Source: Okapia johnstoni (lineage: Eukaryota; Chordata; Mammalia; Artiodactyla; Giraffidae). From it: 64,000 nt of DNA. The notes under the pieces are model-generated. The model searched no databases, was not told the DNA's origin, and saw only the letters and a program-made list of their open reading frames with translations. Below, piece by piece: positions 36,985 to 48,870 of the stretch (position 1 is the first letter of the stretch; the number at the start of each line of letters is the position of its first letter). The stretch lies in contig CM044317.1 of NCBI GenBank assembly GCA_024291935.2, positions 61,122,730 through 61,186,729 on the forward strand. Reading direction: 5' to 3'. The position numbers were made by a program, and so were the translations under genes.

Positions 36985-37560
36985 TTTGGTGAGCACTGTT
37001 TCCCCTGATCTCCTGCATTCACTTTCTAAGGCTACTATAACAACTTACCACAAACCTATTGGCTTAAAACAACAAAAACATATTCTTTCACATTTTTGTC
37101 ATATCAAAGTCCAGCATAAGTTTCCCTGGGTTAAAATTAAGATGTTGCCATGGCTATGTCTCCTCTGGAGGCTCCATGGGAAACTGCTTCCTTGCCTTTT
37201 CCAGCTTCTTCAAGCTGCCTATATCCCTTGGCTTATGGCTGCCTCCCTCCACCTTCAAAGCCAGCAGTGCAGGTCTCTCTGAAGGTCCCCAAAATCTAAA
37301 CCCATTTTTCCAATATCAACATTTCTCTGACTGTCCTCTTTTCTCTCTCTTCTACCTTTAAGGACCCCGTGGTTACACTGGGCCCACCCAGATAATCCAG
37401 GAAACTCTCCCCATCTTGAAGTCCTTTACTTCATTACATCTACGAAGTCCCTTTTGCCATATAAGGTAACATTTTCAAAGATTCCTGAGAGGAGGATGTA
37501 TTAATATATATCTTTGGAAGGACCGTATTATTCTGACTGCCATTCTTCTTATGATCATTA
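36985..37560 (+). repeat. Ancient interspersed repeat, class uncertain
   Basis: Contains AAGGCTACTATAACAACTTA, CTATTGGCTTAAAACAACAA and, at the far end, CATTACATCTACGAAGTCCC and CATATAAGGTAACATTTTCA. These phrases recur in a widely seen mammalian repeat, but I cannot name the family with confidence. Confidence 0.5.
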
Positions 37561-37639
37561 TGTTTCTTTAGGAATGGAGGAAGACAGGTTTGCCTAGTGA
37601 ATTGTTACTACAATTGCTGTAATTTTCATCATGGCAGGA

Positions 37640-38165
37640 TCACAGTTGAGAGTTGTGGTCTGTATTTGCAGAAATGGCCACAATCCTTCCTACGGCCACA
37701 CCTGTGGCATCCCCTCCCATGCTGACTCATGGTTTGGCCACATGACATGGTTTGGCCAATGAGAAATAACAAACAGGATGTAAACAGATGCTTGAAAAAT
37801 GCTTGCACACTGGGATTTACCCTCTCTTGCTATTCTTAAAATAGCTCTTTGACTACCATGAAGATGTCCAAGTGAATCTATTGAGTGATGAGACACATGT
37901 GACCCAGGCCGTTGTCATCAAGCCAATAGCTAGCAGTGGCAAGTAGCACCAATCAATCAACAGCACAAGCCACCAACATTTAAGAGAGATCACCTTAGAC
38001 CATCCAGTCACCAGCTGAGCTGCCAGAAACCACAGGTGCGTGAGGAAGGCCAGCAGTGTGGAAATAAGCTGGACTAGACCAGGACTGCCCAGATAAACAA
38101 TAGAATTGTGAGCTAATTAGGATGTTTTGGAGGTGGTCTGTTAGGTAACAGAAGTTAATTAATGC
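37640..38165 (+). mobile_element. MLT1-like LTR (ERVL-MaLR), degraded
   Basis: ACATGGTTTGGCCAATGAGA, GATGCTTGAAAAATGCTTGC, GAGCTGCCAGAAACCACAGG, TAGAATTGTGAGCTAATTAG and GGTGGTCTGTTAGGTAACAG match the MLT1 layout. Non-coding. Confidence 0.65.
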
Positions 38166-41100
38166 ATGAGTGACAGGTAAAAAGCAAGTCAAAACCAAGA
38201 ACAAGGTTGAATTGAAAGCAAATTCAGTTGCTAGAGAACTGTGGTGAAGACTATCCCTTAAAAACAAATCATAGATATAGAACTTTTGGGAGAGATCCTA
38301 CCCATAGAAACAGCTGAGCATATTGAGTCTAACCCCCTCTTTTCTCTCTACCTTCGTGCCCTCAGCTCTGTTTCATTCACCAGCAAACACCCTGCTCCAA
38401 TAATCATTTTCATCTGATGGTATGATGTTATCCTCAAAGAGCTTAACCGTCCCCTAATCTGATGTTCCTGTTTTATTTAATAGAAAGCTCAAACTCAAAG
38501 GGATGAATTGACTTGCCTGTTTCACTTACAGTTAGCTTATATTACCTTTGTTAAAGGTATTTCCTAAACTTCTGAAAACGCAACAGTATCTTACTTGCCG
38601 GAGAATGTTGTGTTCCGTTTTCTTCTCCTTCCTGCATCTCCTGATGGATGGATGAACCTAGAGCCAGAATCCCAGTGGCAGAGAAAGAGTATGACTCCTC
38701 CATGGTCAGCATATCCAGGGAGACCTGTCTTTGAAAGAACACCTTTGCCTCAGTCCTGGAAAAAATGAGCCAGAGATGAAGGATGCCATCAGCATGGCCT
38801 TACCAAAGAAACAGACAGTTTTGCTAGTTGGTCTTAAAGATTGTTCCCTGGTGCCATTAAAGAAAATGTAATGCAAAGCAAAGCAAAGTTGTGTGCATTT
38901 ATAAGGGCTGAAGGTGAGCTAGCTCTTTGAAACGATGTTACCAATCTTCTGGGAGTGACTCACCTTCTTGGTGGACTGTTTTTAAAGGGGGATGACATGT
39001 ATGTTTAGAAACAGTAAACTCTTTCACCAACAGCTCTCCAAGACCTGGTAGACTGATATGGTTTGCAAATTCAGAAGTGATGGAACTAGCCTGAAAAAGT
39101 ACCAAGCATGCGGTTGCCTCCTTGGTATGATTGAAAGGCTGTTGCTTTTCCACCGAGCTGCTTTTGAATAACAGACACTTGTTCTTGGAATACCAATCAA
39201 GTGTTTTCTATGGCAAATGCATATTGCTCTCAGTTCAGTTCTGCCTTTTCTCTGCCCCAATCCACTTCTAATCATCATGAAATAGCACTCATTCCTTAAA
39301 GCCACGATAAAATGTAATTGGAAAGAAATCTTTAAAAGAATAAAACATAGGAAATTGTTTTTGTAAGATGTGTCATATGGCATCGTTTATTAGGACCTTA
39401 ACAAATGAACTTTTTTTTTGGTGTAAATTTCATCCTTGCACTAGCTGTAAAAGAAAGGCTTATTATAAAAATTGATAAATAGATGCTAGGAGGCCTGAGT
39501 AACCTACAGTACTTAAGAGAACAGACTTTTGAAATACTTGGAAGTAACACCAAGTTAGGAAAAAAGTATGCCAATTTAGAGGTTTTTATTTGTAAATCAA
39601 GCACAATTAGATATTTATTTATCAATGCATTGTCAGTATAGTTTGGCACTTTGGGGAAGTGCCATGAATTTGCTTTAAAATATTCTATATTTTCACCTCG
39701 CTAGCTCAAATTGCTAAGATTTCTGCTGTATTTAGTTATTTTTAGGGAGAATGTTCTCAGCAAAGTTTTCTTTTTTGCTTAAGACTGTAGTCTGTTCTCC
39801 TAAGTAGAAAATGGCTGCTGAGTGTGCAAAAAGAGTACAAAAGACGTCAGCAGGAAGACACTATTTATGATCATTTGAAATTCTCCATCCCTGGGAAATT
39901 CTCAAATTAGGCTTATGAAAGCAATCCAATTTAGTAAGCTGCTAATTGGACAGAGCACAATCTTACTGGCAGGGTTGGAAGTTTGGCTGTACTTGTCCTT
40001 GGTTCTTCCTTCTCTTAGTAGCATCCCAGGAGTCCTCCACTGGTCCTGGAGCTTGTCCTCCAGGAGGGCCCTCATTCCAAGGGCAGGACCCCAAGCAGTG
40101 CTCTCACAAGGCTCCATCAGCTTTAGCATTCTGGAAAACTGGCCCATCACCATAAAAGTTACCAAATCTAAGATAGAGGGCATTATGATGGGTTTATATG
40201 CTTTTGTTTTGCCATAGATTAGCTAAAGACCTCAATGTCTCAGATTTTTTTCTATACTACAGCACAATGAGTAGAAAAAAATTAGCGCCTTCATCAGCTG
40301 ATGGGTTTTGTAAGATGATTTTCAGGAATTTGATGTCTGTCTAAGGGTTTGCATGTCTCTTTTTCTCTCTGTTCTCTGGTCTCTCTCACTCCCTTGAGAC
40401 TCTTGTTCCCATTTGTACAATTATAGTTGGAATTCTCTGGCTTCCAAAATGATGTAGTTTTAACTTCATAATCCAGCAGAGACTTCACCATTGTTTAAAC
40501 AGTTTTTTTCTCTTTGCAGCTTGAATTGTTTTACAAAACTGTATGGTGCCACCAAGCCTCCAGAAGAAATGCAGTTTTCATAATATAAAAGGAATAACTT
40601 ATTAAAGAGAATCCTAGTGGATATATTGTAATGAGCTGTAGATGTCCCAAGAGGTTGGTTGCCAGTTTGATGACAACAGGAAACATTTGCTTAAACATGG
40701 AGGTTTGAAGCCTCCAGTGGAAACGTACTCTTAAGTCATAGGATTTTTATTTCTACCTAGTTCAATCAGCAGTGGCTCTGGCTGTTTCTCTTTCATTTTT
40801 TTTTTTTAACTGAAATGAAACCTGCCTCGAAAAACATCCTTCTAGGCCAAGTCTCCTGTTTTAGATCTCTGTGAGGAAGCTCCCAGGTTTAAAACAATTC
40901 TCAGTTATTTAACAACTGGAAATTGCAGCACTTTTTTTCCCATGTGTAATGAAGAAATACTTGCTTCCTGAGCTAAAAATAACAAATTATAAAAGTCAGC
41001 AAAAGTCAAAGAGAGTCTTATAATCAACTCTGATATACACTGTTGGTAGCAGCAGCAAAATTGAGGACAAGTTTGGACTATAAAAGATTATCACTGAAAA

Positions 41101-42015
41101 ATTTCTCTTCATTACTTTAAAACATTTCTGTGAGTTCAGGAAAAGATTGCCATTTTCCGTTTTTACTGGTGGAACACCTAGGCTGAGTTTTTGAAATGTC
41201 AGTGTTCCAGTGGGGCATACTTTGACATACTGGTATAAAATTGTATGAGCTATATAGTGCTCTGTGAAGAGTTATAATAAAATTAATGATAATGTGTGAT
41301 TATGTTCTTGAGTGTGGTATTAACACAGTTTATTCTGATAGGTAGCTGGGAGTTGAGGCATAGGGAAATCTGATGCTATGTTCCTTATATTTGATCTCAT
41401 TCACCTCTTAAAGGAGAGTGACTGACATTCAGACACAAGACTCTTTTCAGAGTCACTGCTAGTGAGTGAGAAGCTGGCCTGTCAGTGTGTGCCTATTCCA
41501 TGCTGAGAAAACAACATCACTGCTAATTGAAACAGCAGAGATGATTACCAAGGCTGTAGCTTGAGAAGCAATATATACCAACACTGAAGGGGAAAGGGCT
41601 ATTTATTTAGAAAAGTTCACCATCAAATTACTGGACAGGGTGAACAATTCATGGAGCAAATCAACACTTAGTACAATCAAAAAGGAATCCATTGTAATTT
41701 ACTAGGCACTGCCAATGTGAACAAAATTCCTTCAAATATCTTCCATTGGATAAGCAATCATGATTGTGAAAAATCCATCTCTTTCTCTCTCTCTCTTTTT
41801 TTTTTTTGGTTCATACCTCTTTCCAAGGTTTTATGCATTATATTTAGGCATAATACAGGGTATCTGATGTTAGCAAGCACCCAATTTAGCATTAACTTTT
41901 CTGGATGGAAATTGGAGCCATATTTTATGTTAGTAATAGTGACACTATGTAATTTGATCATTTTTGAGCAGGCTGATGTAGTTTTATCTCAAAGAGGGAT
42001 GTCTGAGAGTTCGTA
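38166..42015. other. Unassigned sequence downstream of HS3ST5
   Basis: No SINE or BovB is recognisable here, unlike most of the window, and no gene. ORFs up to 119 codons have no domain signature. Low young-repeat content beside the gene may reflect conserved non-coding sequence. Confidence 0.4.
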
Positions 42016-43236
42016 TTTATTTTTGAAGCTTTGGCAGCTTTCATTATAGAGGCTACACAAATTTTCTAATCTTATTTAATTTCTCTATTGGTCTGACTGG
42101 GTTCAAATAAAATCGTGATTCTTCTATGCTTTGATTATGTTAGAGTATTTCTTGTCGGTCTCCCGGCACCAGAAGCAACTTTTTAATTGTTAAAAGTTAT
42201 AGTAGAGAAGCACTAGTGCTCTTTGAGGTGGCTTTGATACTAGATTTCTGGATGGTTGAGATATTTTTTAAAATATAGTCAACCTCACTTCATTACTCCA
42301 TTGTCACAAGGGTATAGAAACTCAATGGAGAAGGGCATCTTTCCAAGTGCTCTTGTGTGTAAATAAACAGCTTTGACTTTGGGAGCCAACAAGGGGTACG
42401 TAAGACAAATGAGTAAAAAAAAGATTGCACTTAAAGTAATTTTAATCCATTCCATTTTTTAAATACCACAATAAATTTAATTTTCACAATAAATTAAATA
42501 GCCATATTCAGTTTACAAAATAGAATTACTTAGTGTGAAAGCAGTATTTACAACTATATACATTATATACATGACATTTCTCTTTGCTGACATAGAACAT
42601 GGAAGCAAAAGGACTCAACTTTCCGACGTGTGATTGACATGCTACAAGTGACACCATGGTCCATACGAGAAAACAATAGTGCAAAATCACCACAGGAACT
42701 TTGGAATGATGTCAATTTTATGAGATAAGATATTCTTTTAAATAATAAGAAAATAGTATTTTCTGTTTTCATGGCATCAATTCAGCAACTGAATTTAGTC
42801 AGCTTTCCCTTAGAAAAGTATGCATAACTGAATCCTCTACTTCCTGAAACTTCACAGCCATTGGTACATTTTCACACGTTCATCTTTTGGCTTAAATCTA
42901 TGAAAATAGCAGGCAACAAATTCTGACTCGAAGGAAGATTAACTCTTTGAGAATCGCTGAAGTCACTTTTCCCCAGTACCACCACCTCTTCTTTTTGTAA
43001 ATAGCATAAAAGGTGCAATTATGTAGACCGCAAATTGGTGTTTTGTTTTGTTTTGTTTTTTTGTAAATTTTCAGTAGAAAAAGAGTTGATTTTATATTTG
43101 GTCACACACTGCGTATGTACAAGTATACATGGAAAAATGAAGTGGACAGCTGTGTCTAGGAAAAGTGCGTATTTTAATCTAGAAGAGATATTGTCTGTCT
43201 CCAGGCACAACACACAGTGTTGTATGACTTATTATT
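42016..43236 (-). other. HS3ST5: Probable HS3ST5 3'UTR (end uncertain)
   Basis: Sequence directly after the HS3ST5 stop codon. Hexamers on the minus strand include ATTAAA at 43174-43179 (very close to the stop), further ATTAAA matches near 42440-42490 and 42076, and AATAAA at 42016-42021. None has a convincing GU-rich downstream element, so the cleavage site is not decided; I chose the AATAAA as a provisional end. No SINE or LINE is evident here, which fits constrained transcribed sequence. Confidence 0.35.
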
Positions 43237-44167
43237 TTAGGGCCAGTTCAATGTCCTCCCAGTGATCTGGTAAAATTTTTGATTGAAAGGATGAAAGAAT
43301 TTGCGCAATTTGGTAATGACAGAGGGGTCCACCTCTGGATGAATGCGCCCCTTGCTGCCCGCCAGGCACTTGTTAAAGATAATGTTAAATCGCAAGCAGT
43401 AAAACCCTCTGGTAGCATTGAAATACAAATTGTATTGACTTATCCTTGGGGGAAGATTTAGGAACTTCTCCACAAGTTGAAGTTCTGGTAGGGGTTCCGT
43501 GATGAGGCGATCTCCATCAACAATGTGGAATTGCTCAATTGGAAAGTACTTCAACCACCTTTCCAGATGTTTGGTGTAGATGCTGGTTCTTACTGCCTTG
43601 TATTTCGTGTTCACTTCGCAGGTATTAGGGTCTATGGCCAGCTTCTCAAACTTGTAATAAGTTTTATTCTTCCTCTCCTTCCCCTCTAGCACCTGAGTGT
43701 AATCAGAAATAGCTCTTGTGGTTGGCTCCCTGACAATGATCAACAACTTGATGGATGAGTTCATTTTGTAAATCCTTTCCGGAACCTCCTCTGTGATAAA
43801 ATATGCTGGACTCTTTTCAATTGTGATTTGCTGAGGGTAGGAAAAAGGCATCTTTTTCCGATACCACTCAATGCCCTTGGCATAATTCTCATCATTGTCA
43901 AAAAAGTGGATTTCTTGAGAGGCTTTGACCACTGCTGGATGGAGGTTCAGCATCTCAAGCAGGGCCCTGGTGCCTCCTTTCCTCACTCCAATGATAATGG
44001 CCTTGGGAAGTTGCTGGACCAGGTCATGAAGGTGTACCTGCTCCTTGGAAGAGTTGCCCTTCCGGAAATCGTGCAGCAGGCCACGCTTAAACTGCAGGGC
44101 GCGCAGAGGGAATTCAACCTGACCACGGGCTCCGAATCGGCCTTCAATGGGGCAGATGGGTTGTAGC
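43237..44167 (-). CDS. HS3ST5: HS3ST5 coding exon 2: catalytic domain of heparan sulfate 3-O-sulfotransferase 5
   Basis: This exon encodes residues 36-345 (the first codon is split with exon 1) and ends at a stop codon at 43237-43239. HS3ST enzymes transfer sulfate from PAPS to the 3-OH of glucosamine in heparan sulfate, in the Golgi lumen; isoform 5 products bind antithrombin and herpesvirus gD. Visible in the translation: the 5'-phosphosulfate loop GVRKGGTRALLEML (about 96-109), SQEIHFFD with the presumed catalytic Glu121, EKSPAYF (153-159), the 3'-phosphate motif VREPTTRAISDYTQ (181-194), a Cys293/Cys303 pair expected to form the family disulfide, and KGRIHP (308-313). NxS/T sequons fall at Asn74, 172, 203 and 286. 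The frame is open throughout with no lesion. Total length is 345 aa; I recall the human protein as 346, with the difference near residues 46-53. The acceptor is cttacag/GCTACAACCC on the minus strand. Isoform assignment rests on close agreement with the HS3ST5 sequence as I know it, especially the N-terminus and the LNWP C-terminus. Confidence 0.97.
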
Positions 44168-46138
44168 CTGTAAGCAACAGAGAGACACTCTAAGGAGCTC
44201 ATTGCAACTAACTTCTCATTCCTCTGGTTCCCCAGTCAGAGCAAGACTTTAAATGCATAAATAAAACCACTGTTCCCTGCCTGCTGCAATCCATAATCAA
44301 CATATGTTTGGGAAATTTTATTTTAAGCAACGCTGTATTAAATGGAGCACACATAATTGATGGGATATTTTTATTAGTGCTTCTTAAAATTTTTATTCAC
44401 CAAGCACTTAATTGACTACAGCGTGTACTGACATTCACAGTACAGGACAGACAAGTGACACCAACCATACTAATAGCCTTTTAACAGCTCACTAGTTAAT
44501 ATCATTTAGAAAATATGAAAGATGGAAGATTAGAATCTTCAGCGGGGAGGCTAAAGGGCAGCTGGGAGGCCACGTCCTGTGGGTTTTGTGTGTTATTATT
44601 TTATTACAGCTCAGCTGCACTCGCATGACTCTGAAAATCTTTGAGATAGAATCTGAAAAGAGGTCCCAGTTTCTGCCCTTGACTATTTGTGTCATCAACC
44701 TGCAAAATTCCAATCTTGGCATTTGCTGAGCTTTTCATTCTATGTGAATTTCTGCCTTTGGCCCTGGGGACAGCTAGCAGAGTACATATTTCTTCTGCCT
44801 CTCTTTCTCTTTCTATCTAAAAAGGTCAGGCTTATGTTTTTAGTTTGCTGAATGTAGGAGCAAATCCAATGCAATCAGCAAGTGCTGTATATCACCTATC
44901 ACACCTGGGACCAGAAATCAACAAGACCGGCAGCCCCAGAAACCTGAGGTCCTCATTGCCAAGTGCACTTAAATCAGGGACTCAAATTTGTGAAGGAAGG
45001 AAGGCATTGGATGGAGCCAGAAAAGAGGATTTCCACTTCAGCATTGCCCTAAGCAAGGAACAACCACTGCTGCTTTTTTTCAGAGAGAAAGATGTGGTAA
45101 CAATCACAATGATATTAGACTGGAGTGGCTATTTAATTTGGTGTGGCCAATTTATATGGTTAGTAAATTGAATTTCCTTTTGGGTATAGTCTAGAATTGA
45201 ACTGAATTTCATTATAATTTTCCTGAGTTTACTTGAGAAGGCATTTTCACTTTCTTGTTAAACAGTATAATATTAGTCAAAACAGCTGTTAAACCAATTC
45301 TTCCAACTGAAGCTTCTTGTTACCCTAATAATTTGGAGTTGATGTCCTCCTCTCTGTAGGGCAATGAGGCTGTCTCTTGCTTTTCCCAAGAGACCCCATT
45401 GTCTCTTTTTTATTTTCTGTAATGTTTACAGTTAAAAGGAAAAGGGAGAAACCTCAATGTTATACCAAGGCATTCTGCAGAACTCAGGGGAAGGGTCTTT
45501 ACCTGTGCTGTTTAAGCAGTTCTCTGTTTTAATGTTTATGAACATATTTTATTTTTCAGTGAATTTTTTATGATTTTAAAAACAACTTTTGCTCATTGTG
45601 TAAAGCATGAACATATAACACTATTAAAAATATGGTTTATCAGTTAATATTTTAGAGAAAATGAATTTTGTTTTTATAGATTTGTTAATAGGATTGATAT
45701 GCTAGAGCTCTAAGTGGAAGATATAAAAGTAGTACATATATACTCAAAGTACATTTTTAACTGTGATATTCATTGGGATGTCACAAATTCATCTTTTAGG
45801 TCTTGCTGGGCTCTAGTTGAGAATTAAATCCAAATTCCTTAAGCCATCCATTGAATGTAATAGATGGACTTTTCTCCATCTATTTCAGCATCTTGAATGA
45901 TGCTGTCCTTGGGAGAAGTAAGGAAATGGTCAATCAAATGTTTTCCTGTAGGACTTGATTCTCTCATAGAACCCAGGTTGAGAGGCTGAAACACTCTGCC
46001 TTGTTTGAGCTGGAAAGAAATTTCCCTACATATAGAAAAGGCTCTTTTCTTCTTTCCTTTATTTTCCTTCTATCATGGGAGCTCATTCCCCACTGAACAA
46101 TTGATTTTTGGATTCCCTTATTCAAGATAAGAGAGTCT

Positions 46139-46392
46139 AAGTCTAAGTCGTTTCAGTCGTGTCCGACTCTGTGTGACCCCATAGATGGCAGAGCCTAGAT
46201 GGCAGCCCACCAGGCTCTGCCATCCCTGGATTCTCCAGGCAAGAATACTGGAGTGTGTTTCCATTTCCTTCTCCAGTGCATGAAAGTGAAAAGTCAAAGT
46301 GAAGTTGCTCAGTCGTGTCTGACTCTTCACAACCCCATGGACCGTAGCCTACCAGGCTCCTCCGTCCATGGGATTTTCCAGGCAAGAGTACT
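46139..46392 (-). mobile_element. BOV-A2 SINE (Bov-A dimer) in the HS3ST5 intron
   Basis: Two Bov-A modules on the minus strand (plus: AAGTCGTTTCAGTCGTGTCC ... and GTTGCTCAGTCGTGTCTGAC ...), with a short internal duplication around AGATGGCAGAGCCTAGATGG. Confidence 0.9.
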
Positions 46393-47084
46393 GAGAGAAA
46401 ACATCATATTATTTCTAATCCCTAGAGAGCAGGCATGGACCCCAGACTAAAAAATAAGAAATTTTAGGATTGGAAAGGACAGTCGAAGTAACTGAGCTCA
46501 GCCTCCTACCAAGAGAGCAGGCTCTTCAGTTTCTAAAGGACAAGCTTACGTCAACGTGTGCCAATTTCTGCTCAGACTCTCAAGTGAGAGGTTTTCAGAA
46601 AGCAAAGCAATCCAAGTCCTTATAAAAGCTACTCCATTAGAGACTAGAGACCAGGTTAAAAATGAAAAGTTATCAACTGAATAACTAACATGCTAATGAT
46701 CATTAGATCAATTATTCAAAGCAAATGATTAGAAAAAAATATTAGGAAGAACTTGATATAAAATTCCATTATGGACACAGGACAATGGCACCCCATCAAG
46801 GCTTTTCACTAACAACAAGCACCACTTTAGGGAACTACTTGGAGTCAGGAATAAGCTCTGGGCTATATTGTTTCCCATGGTTAGCAACTTGTGAATAGGA
46901 ACTTTACTCAGGAATTTTGAGTTGAAAAGCATCAAAGGTTCATTTTATCAATCAAAATTAACCCTGGCTGAAGGAAAAAACCATTATTATATTACTTGTT
47001 AAATATTTGTGTGATAAGATCTATAGAGAAGAAAAATTGTAAGGAAGATATTTTTATTTTAATGTGTGGCTGCACTTTCATAGG

Positions 47085-47242
47085 GCTTCCCTTGTGGCTC
47101 ACCTGGTAAATAATGTGCCTGCAATGCGGGAGACTTGTGTTTGATCCCTGGGTTGGGAAGATCCCCTGGAGAAGGGAAAGGCTACCCACTCCAGGATTCT
47201 GGCCTAGAGAAGTCCATGGGGTCACAAAGAGCTGGACATGAA
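47085..47242 (+). mobile_element. Bov-tA SINE in the HS3ST5 intron
   Basis: GGCTTCCCTTGTGGCTCACC start, GTTTGATCCCTGGGTTGGGA, ending AAGAGCTGGACATGAAATGG. Slightly shortened Bov-A part. Antisense to the gene. Confidence 0.88.
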
Positions 47243-48048
47243 ATGGGAACTGAATTGTCTTTTAAGTGCAAGAATTAATTTTAAAGGGCAAAGAAGGAAG
47301 CTTCACATTTCAGAAATTAACTTCTGTGTCCTTTCCAATCATTCCAGAAGTGGGCAATTCAGAAGCATTCAGTGTGAAGCTAGCTGACATTGCTGGGACT
47401 TCTGCAGGTCTAGTGCCTTTCAATGTTGGCTTATTTAGATCCAAACCCTAGCTCTGTAAATTTCCTCTCCATGGATTTTCCATTGCTTTCTGGGAATTAG
47501 TCTGAGTGACAGCCTCCTTGTCTGGTATGTTCAGTTCCTAGAAACCAGAGCTAATTAACATAGTTAAAACTCCCCAAGCCTACAGCCATCTTTCCAGGGC
47601 AATGGATTCCAAATTTGATGAGCTCCTTTACAGGCTCTTACATAATTTTAACTCTGTTGGTAGCACATTAATTGTCCACTTATAAATTTCAAAATGTAGA
47701 TATATAAACAGATCATCACTATTTTGCTACGGCTAGAGGTCAACATCCAGATGCACACAGAGCTCTAGTAAATGACATTTTTACTGTACATGCTTTATCC
47801 CTTCTCTGAAAATAAACATCAACACACACAGAATACAAATGAATCTTGATGAACACCTTGGTTTGAGCAACTTGGATCTCTTTCTTTGAAAGGCTCAATA
47901 AATCAAAATCAATGCTGCAGAAAAATATGTTTCTTGGGAATGTTGAGAGAGGAAAACAAATGGATAGATTTAAAATTATGTCCTAAGGAAGCTTAAATCA
48001 AGAGACATGTAAAGTCACATGGGCATGAGTATGTGTTTAATCACCTAC

Positions 48049-48155
48049 CTATCCAAGCTCCCAACTCTGGCGACTAGATACAGGAGACTTCCAACGGCAA
48101 GGCTTCCCAGCACCAGGAGCTTCTGTCTCAGCCACGCCTGCTGTTTGAATAGCAT
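48049..48155 (-). CDS. HS3ST5: HS3ST5 coding exon 1: start codon, cytosolic tail and Golgi signal anchor
   Basis: The minus strand reads ATG at 48155-48153 and encodes MLFKQQAWLRQK followed by a hydrophobic stretch (about residues 13-29, LLVLGSLAVGSLLYLVA), then RVGSLD and the first two bases of codon 36. The donor is AG/GTAGGT at 48048-48047. Joining to the exon 2 acceptor at 44167 gives ...SLDRLQPICPIEG..., restoring an Arg codon and the known HS3ST5 N-terminus without any frame problem (107 + 931 nt = 346 codons including stop). A basic short tail followed by one membrane segment is the type II Golgi enzyme topology. The start has G at -3. The exon is too short to stand out in an ORF scan. 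Confidence 0.95.
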
Positions 48156-48165
48156 GGCCCTCCAT
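48049..48165 (-). promoter_or_regulatory. Upstream ORF overlapping the HS3ST5 start
   Basis: An ATG 10 bases upstream of the HS3ST5 start (A at 48165) opens a different frame of 38 codons that runs through the whole coding exon. Its TAG stop is the last three bases of the exon (48051-48049), immediately before the splice donor. Its Kozak context is weak at -3 (T) with G at +4, against G at -3 and C at +4 for the main start, so leaky scanning to the HS3ST5 ATG is expected. The ORF is seen directly; a regulatory role is inference. Confidence 0.5.
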
Positions 48166-48187
48166 CAACCTTCAGGTTTCCTGCTGC
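48156..48187 (-). other. HS3ST5: HS3ST5 5'UTR part of exon 1 with upstream splice acceptor
   Basis: Reading the minus strand towards the ATG, a pyrimidine tract (CCCTTTCTCTCCCCATCTCT) is followed by CAG at 48190-48188 and then 32 bases of leader. This is a textbook acceptor, so transcription should start in a non-coding exon at higher coordinates. I could not identify that exon or its promoter in the rest of the window. Confidence 0.75.
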
Positions 48188-48469
48188 CTGAGAGATGGGG
48201 AGAGAAAGGGACTCATAAGAAGTCATCTCTTACTGGCTCTGTTGACCGTCACAAAGCCATGCAGGGGTGGGAATACAGGGATTAAGTGATGTCACACAAA
48301 GAACAGATGCTGCATCAACCTTAACAATGTTCATGGTACAACAGGTATTTGGCAAAACTTACTTTCCTTTTCTTGGCCTGTGTTTTAAGATCAAAACTAA
48401 ACTAGAGGCAAGATACTAACTAGAAGGACTTGCTGGGCAATTGTCAAAGTAAATTAAAATGCAAAAATC

Positions 48470-48500
48470 ATTTTAAATATATATATATATATATGTATAT
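48470..48500. repeat. (AT)n microsatellite
   Basis: About ten AT units with one interruption (ATATATATATATATATATGT), followed by GTTGTTGTTAATCATT. Confidence 0.9.
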
Positions 48501-48741
48501 AGTTGTTGTTAATCATTCAAAAATACTGATAGAATGAGTAACTGAGCAACCTGAGGTTGAGCAGCAGGGCAGCCAGGAAACTGAAGGTTCTATTTTGGTA
48601 TAGTGGGATGAACATAGAAATTGGGATCCTCCCTCAGTAAGTTATCATTTGGGGCATAACAATGACATGTTTTACTGACATGTTTTTTGTTTTGTTTTAG
48701 TTGTGAATGGAGGAAGAGGGTGAGATCAAAGGCTATGTCTT

Positions 48742-48870
48742 GGGACTTCCCTGGCAGTCCAGTCAGGACTTTGTGCTTCCAGTGCAAGGGGTGTGGGTTC
48801 AATCCCTGGTTAGGAAACTGGGACCACACAGGCTGAGTGGTACAGCCAAAATTAAAAAAAAAAAAATTCA
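48742..48870 (+). mobile_element. CHR SINE
   Basis: GGGACTTCCCTGGCAGTCCA start, GGGTTCAATCCCTGGTTAGG, ending in an A-run at 48853-48866. Confidence 0.88.

Larger units (their letters stand above)
44168..48048 (-). other. HS3ST5: HS3ST5 intron between the two coding exons
   Basis: A 3,881 bp GT-AG intron, phase 2, bounded by GTAGGT at 48048-48043 and CTTACAG at 44174-44168. Inside it are a BOV-A2 SINE (46139-46392), a Bov-tA SINE (47085-47242) and otherwise sequence in which I recognise nothing. No further exon is needed, because the two coding exons join to a complete protein. Confidence 0.93.

Noticed and set aside
43828..44166. 112-codon plus-strand ORF
   Set aside because: Antisense shadow of the HS3ST5 catalytic exon.
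44168..44202. Extension of the large HS3ST5 frame to the ATG at 44202
   Set aside because: These codons (MSSLECLSVAY) are intronic: they precede the acceptor CTTACAG, and the true N-terminus is in the exon at 48049-48155.
44845..45171. 108-codon plus-strand ORF in the HS3ST5 intron
   Set aside because: No recognisable domain, no splice or promoter context; length is within chance for AT-rich DNA.
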